Shown here one piece after another: positions 61,318 to 64,000 of a DNA stretch of 64,000 nucleotides; position 1 is the stretch's first letter; every line of letters begins with the position of its first letter. The stretch spans positions 62,001 through 126,000 of the forward strand of contig CADBXO010000001.1 of NCBI GenBank assembly GCA_902798685.1, in the 5' to 3' direction. Below the pieces are notes generated by a model, which was not told where the DNA came from, searched no databases, and saw nothing but the letters and a program-made list of their open reading frames with translations. The position numbers and the translations under genes are program-made. The stretch comes from an uncultured Bacteroidales bacterium. GTDB taxonomy: Bacteria; Bacteroidota; Bacteroidia; Bacteroidales; Bacteroidaceae.

Positions 61318-64000
61318 TCAGTGAAGAGGTTTGATGGTGATGGTGCGCTGGTAGGGCTCGGGCTGGACGCGGTAATCGCGGAATATGCCCTGGCAGGTGC
61401 AGCCTACGCCGGAGGTGGCGTAGTCAAGGTTCAGGGTGATATCGCCTCCACGCTGCAGCTGATACTGATAGATGGCCTTGGTCAGGTTATCGGTAGTGCA
61501 GTCATATGCGTTGAAGTTGAAGTACTGATCCATTGTGAACTCCAGACCCTTGCCTGAGTTGTCGGTCAGGCGAACCCAGCGGTTATCGGTCCTGAGGCCG
61601 TAATCCTGCGGGATGAGGTAGGGCTCAAACATATCATCCACTGTAGTCTTGTATATGCCGATGCGGTATCCGCTCTTACGGTCAGGATATGATGCCTGAG
61701 GACCGCGGCCGTACCATTCAACCTTGCTCAGTGACTTGTCCAGACTCATGGTTACGCCGATACGGGGCAGCCAGGAGGCTATCTTGCCACCGGGGGTTAC
61801 CTTGTGACGGACATTGATGGTTCCGTCGGCCTTTATGATCCAGTGCCACTTGTTATCAAAGCTGTTGTCCGTACCGTTGGTCGATATGGAGCGCTCCTGG
61901 ACATCAACAACCACGTCACTGCCGCTCTTTACAGCCTTGACCGATACGGGAACCAGTTCTCTCTTATCCAGTGAGGCCGAATAGTAATGACCGGCCAGAA
62001 CTACATCGGCGCCGATGTTTCCGTAACCTGAGACGGGGGGATTGCCGGCGCTGCGGCCGTTCCATCCGTCAATCTCATTGGCTATGGGGGCACGCCATAC
62101 GTTGAGTGCTATGGGTTCCTTGAGCAGTTCCTTGCCGTCAACGTTCATTGATTCAAGAGCGCCGCTCACGGCGTTGAAACGGTAGGTGAATCCCTGTCCG
62201 CTTACAACGATGCCGTTGCTGCCCTGCGTAAGTGTTACATTACCCTTTGCGGCGGGAGCGGCTGGGGCAGGCTTGTTCCATGACTTGAGCTCAAACTGAT
62301 CCCATGCCACCTCATGACCGGCCTTGGCCCAGATCTCATCCTTCTTAAGTGATGAACTTATCTCCAGACGGTACTCCTTGCCGGGCTCAATACGGGCGGG
62401 CTTGTGGAACGGTATTCTTACCATTTTCCTGGTCAGCGGCTCCACATCCAGATTCAGTGTGCCGGATTCTATAACCTGGTCATCGGCCATGAGTGCCCAT
62501 TTTGTGTTGTATATGGAAGCGTTGGTAAAGTGGTTACGGTTCCAGACCTCAACGTTGCCGAATACAAGGTCAACCAGCGTGAATGAGAGCGGCTGTACGG
62601 ATTTCTTCATCTGCCACATCTCGGGCTGAGGTACACGGTTAGGCCAGATAGAGCCGTAGGTGCGGGCTCCCTGTCCGTATGAGTAGAATGTGCCCTGGTT
62701 CTGCTCCTCCTCAAAGTCAAGCCACAGGGCTGCTTTGGCGGGATCAAAGCTGCCGGGAAGAACGGCATCGGCAAATACGCCTACGTTATCGATCATTGCG
62801 TCGCAGATGTAGGGGTTGGCATCCTGACCGCATGACTGCTCGTCACGTCCTATGCAGAGTGACAGGGGCAGATTGCGGATACGGCCCGATGCGGCCTGTG
62901 ATGCAACCTGTGTGCCGTCAATGAATATCTTCATCTCACTGCCGTCATAGACTGCAGTTACGTTGTGCCATTTGTCTTCCCAATCCTCCGGCAGTGGGGC
63001 TGACAGGGTCTGACGGCGGCCGTTGTCGATATAGAAGTCAAGTCGCTCCAATCCCTGCTGCTTAAGACCGTACTGGTTGCTGCCCTTGCAGATCAGGTAA
63101 CCGCCGCTGCGGTTGAACAGGCGCGGATATACATCAAGTGTGAGGGTGAGTTTGTCACCGCTTATCTCAACATTATCGGCCCTGTATACCTGTACCCACT
63201 GCTCCTGCTTGTGCAGGTCAAGTGCCTTACCGGTTGGTCCTTGCTCAAGTGTGGCACGGCCCATGATATGGGCGGGAGTATTATAAGGTGACTGGTCCTT
63301 GAGCAGTCTTACGGGCTCCTCCAGTCCGGGGCTTACAAAATCCCAGATGGCACCGCCCATCAGTTTGGGGTAGGAGTAGATAACGCGCCAGTAGTCATCC
63401 ATACGACCGCCGCCGTTTCCGGCTACTGAGAGGTACTCATCCATGAATGAGGGACGCATGTCGCGCATGTCACGGCCGTAGCGGCTCTCATGCTCCTCGG
63501 GTGAGGGATAACGTGGGCCGATGATATCCTCGGCAGGATGAACCGCAGCATTGCCGCCGTACATCCAGTAGCGGGTGGGGTCATATTTCTTACCCTCGGC
63601 AACAACCTCATTGATGTCGCTGCCTTCACCGCTCTCATTTCCGGCGCTCCAGAACAGGACGCTGGCATGGTTGCGGTCACGCAGTACCAACTGGCGCACG
63701 CGCTCGCGGTACATCTCTATGAACTCAGGCATATTGCTGACATACTCAGTGGCATGAGCCTCGTCACCGGTCTCATCGATGATATAGAGTCCGTATTCAT
63801 CGGCCAGGTCAAGATACTCGTTTACAGGAGGATAGTGTGATGTGCGCACACCGTTAAAGTTGAACTGCTTTAATATCTCCATGTCGCGGCGTATGGTGGC
63901 CTCGTCCATTGCGTGACCCAGCAACGGGTGCTGCATGTGTGAGTTCTGGGCGTTTACCTTGAGCGGCTGGCCGTTCAGGTAGAACACTGCGTCACGGATC
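61318..64000 (-). CDS. GH2 beta-galactosidase with LamG-like insert (5' partial)
   Basis: The frame stays open to the right window edge (the first codons read IRDAVFYLNGQP), so the N-terminal jelly-roll and immunoglobulin-like domains lie outside. The TIM barrel has FNGVRTSHYPP, the acid/base glutamate in FWSAGNESGEG and the likely nucleophile in SFMDEYLSVAGN. After the barrel there is a concanavalin/LamG-like insertion (residues about 280-410 of the visible part; HNVTAVYDGSEMKIFIDGTQV), then a Bgal_windup-like beta domain and the C-terminal small-N domain (GRGPQASYPDRKSGYRIG). It cleaves beta-galactosides or related glycans. Confidence 0.92.
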   Translation of the reverse strand, partial: IRDAVFYLNGQPLKVNAQNSHMQHPLLGHAMDEATIRRDMEILKQFNFNGVRTSHYPPVNEYLDLADEYGLYIIDETGDEAHATEYVSNMPEFIEMYRERVRQLVLRDRNHASVLFWSAGNESGEGSDINEVVAEGKKYDPTRYWMYGGNAAVHPAEDIIGPRYPSPEEHESRYGRDMRDMRPSFMDEYLSVAGNGGGRMDDYWRVIYSYPKLMGGAIWDFVSPGLEEPVRLLKDQSPYNTPAHIMGRATLEQGPTGKALDLHKQEQWVQVYRADNVEISGDKLTLTLDVYPRLFNRSGGYLICKGSNQYGLKQQGLERLDFYIDNGRRQTLSAPLPEDWEDKWHNVTAVYDGSEMKIFIDGTQVASQAASGRIRNLPLSLCIGRDEQSCGQDANPYICDAMIDNVGVFADAVLPGSFDPAKAALWLDFEEEQNQGTFYSYGQGARTYGSIWPNRVPQPEMWQMKKSVQPLSFTLVDLVFGNVEVWNRNHFTNASIYNTKWALMADDQVIESGTLNLDVEPLTRKMVRIPFHKPARIEPGKEYRLEISSSLKKDEIWAKAGHEVAWDQFELKSWNKPAPAAPAAKGNVTLTQGSNGIVVSGQGFTYRFNAVSGALESMNVDGKELLKEPIALNVWRAPIANEIDGWNGRSAGNPPVSGYGNIGADVVLAGHYYSASLDKRELVPVSVKAVKSGSDVVVDVQERSISTNGTDNSFDNKWHWIIKADGTINVRHKVTPGGKIASWLPRIGVTMSLDKSLSKVEWYGRGPQASYPDRKSGYRIGIYKTTVDDMFEPYLIPQDYGLRTDNRWVRLTDNSGKGLEFTMDQYFNFNAYDCTTDNLTKAIYQYQLQRGGDITLNLDYATSGVGCTCQGIFRDYRVQPEPYQRTITIKPLH

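Overview
The window is from a Bacteroidota chromosome, almost certainly order Bacteroidales. The supporting signs are perfect Bacteroidetes-type promoters (TTTG, about 20 nt, TAnnTTTG), an ATP synthase operon that begins with atpD-atpC, SusC-like TonB receptor biology, a fimbrillin-like lipoprotein, DUF4249, and polysaccharide-degrading lipoproteins. Base composition is moderate, close to half G+C by eye, except for one visibly AT-rich island. Genus is not decidable from the sequence alone.

Region 1 (1-13529) is the 3' part of an aryl-polyene/flexirubin-type biosynthetic operon on the + strand: a ketosynthase chain-length-factor-like protein (5' truncated by the window), a small EamA-like transporter, a LolA-like protein, a hotdog dehydratase, a family 2 glycosyltransferase, an MMPL exporter fused to a PlsC acyltransferase, a CrtI-like FAD oxidoreductase, a radical SAM enzyme, an unrecognised 120-aa protein, an alpha/beta hydrolase, a PaaK-like CoA ligase and a second acyltransferase. 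A GH43 lipoprotein follows 8 bp later. Genes overlap or nearly touch, so they are probably co-transcribed and translationally coupled.

Region 2 (13530-17450) is an AT-rich accessory island. It holds a nested inverted-repeat element with four copies of a 9-mer, a DUF3800 gene, a strong candidate for an independently transcribed small RNA on the - strand, and a 770-aa DUF723/GIY-YIG/NUMOD1-type nuclease. This is the best candidate here for an undescribed unit.

Region 3 (17451-24406): carA-carB behind a possible attenuator hairpin, with a CarA that lacks the expected glutaminase cysteine; then, convergent, fabD and a cytoplasmic GH13 amylase. Region 4 (24597-34044) is an exopolysaccharide cluster: initiating sugar transferase, Wza-like exporter, Wzz-like protein, Wzy-like polymerase, Wzx-like flippase and three glycosyltransferases. 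Region 5 (34135-39518): secreted esterase, CPA2 antiporter with C-terminal Usp-like part, and a UvrD/PcrA helicase carrying a palindromic repeat pair inside its reading frame.

Region 6 (39600-45200): a small secreted protein, two convergent paralogues of the EYVDLGLSVKWAT family, and a DUF4249 lipoprotein with its TonB-dependent receptor. Region 7 (45181-45731) is a tRNA operon, Gly-Leu-Leu-Gly, with a clear promoter and terminator. Region 8 (45769-53124): an MtaD-type deaminase, a fimbrillin-like lipoprotein, a small unknown protein, a secreted hydrolase with a Gly/Met/Pro-rich insert, an OPT transporter and a Na+/Ca2+ exchanger. Region 9 (53243-61279): the complete F1Fo ATP synthase operon (atpD-C-I-like-B-E-F-H-A-G) followed by an NdpA-like nucleoid protein. 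Region 10 is a GH2 beta-galactosidase running off the right edge.

A striking background signal over much of the window is the excess of ATCGGCC and GGCCGAT, the two halves of the palindrome ATCGGCCGAT, mostly as TCG-GCC and GCC-GAT codon pairs.
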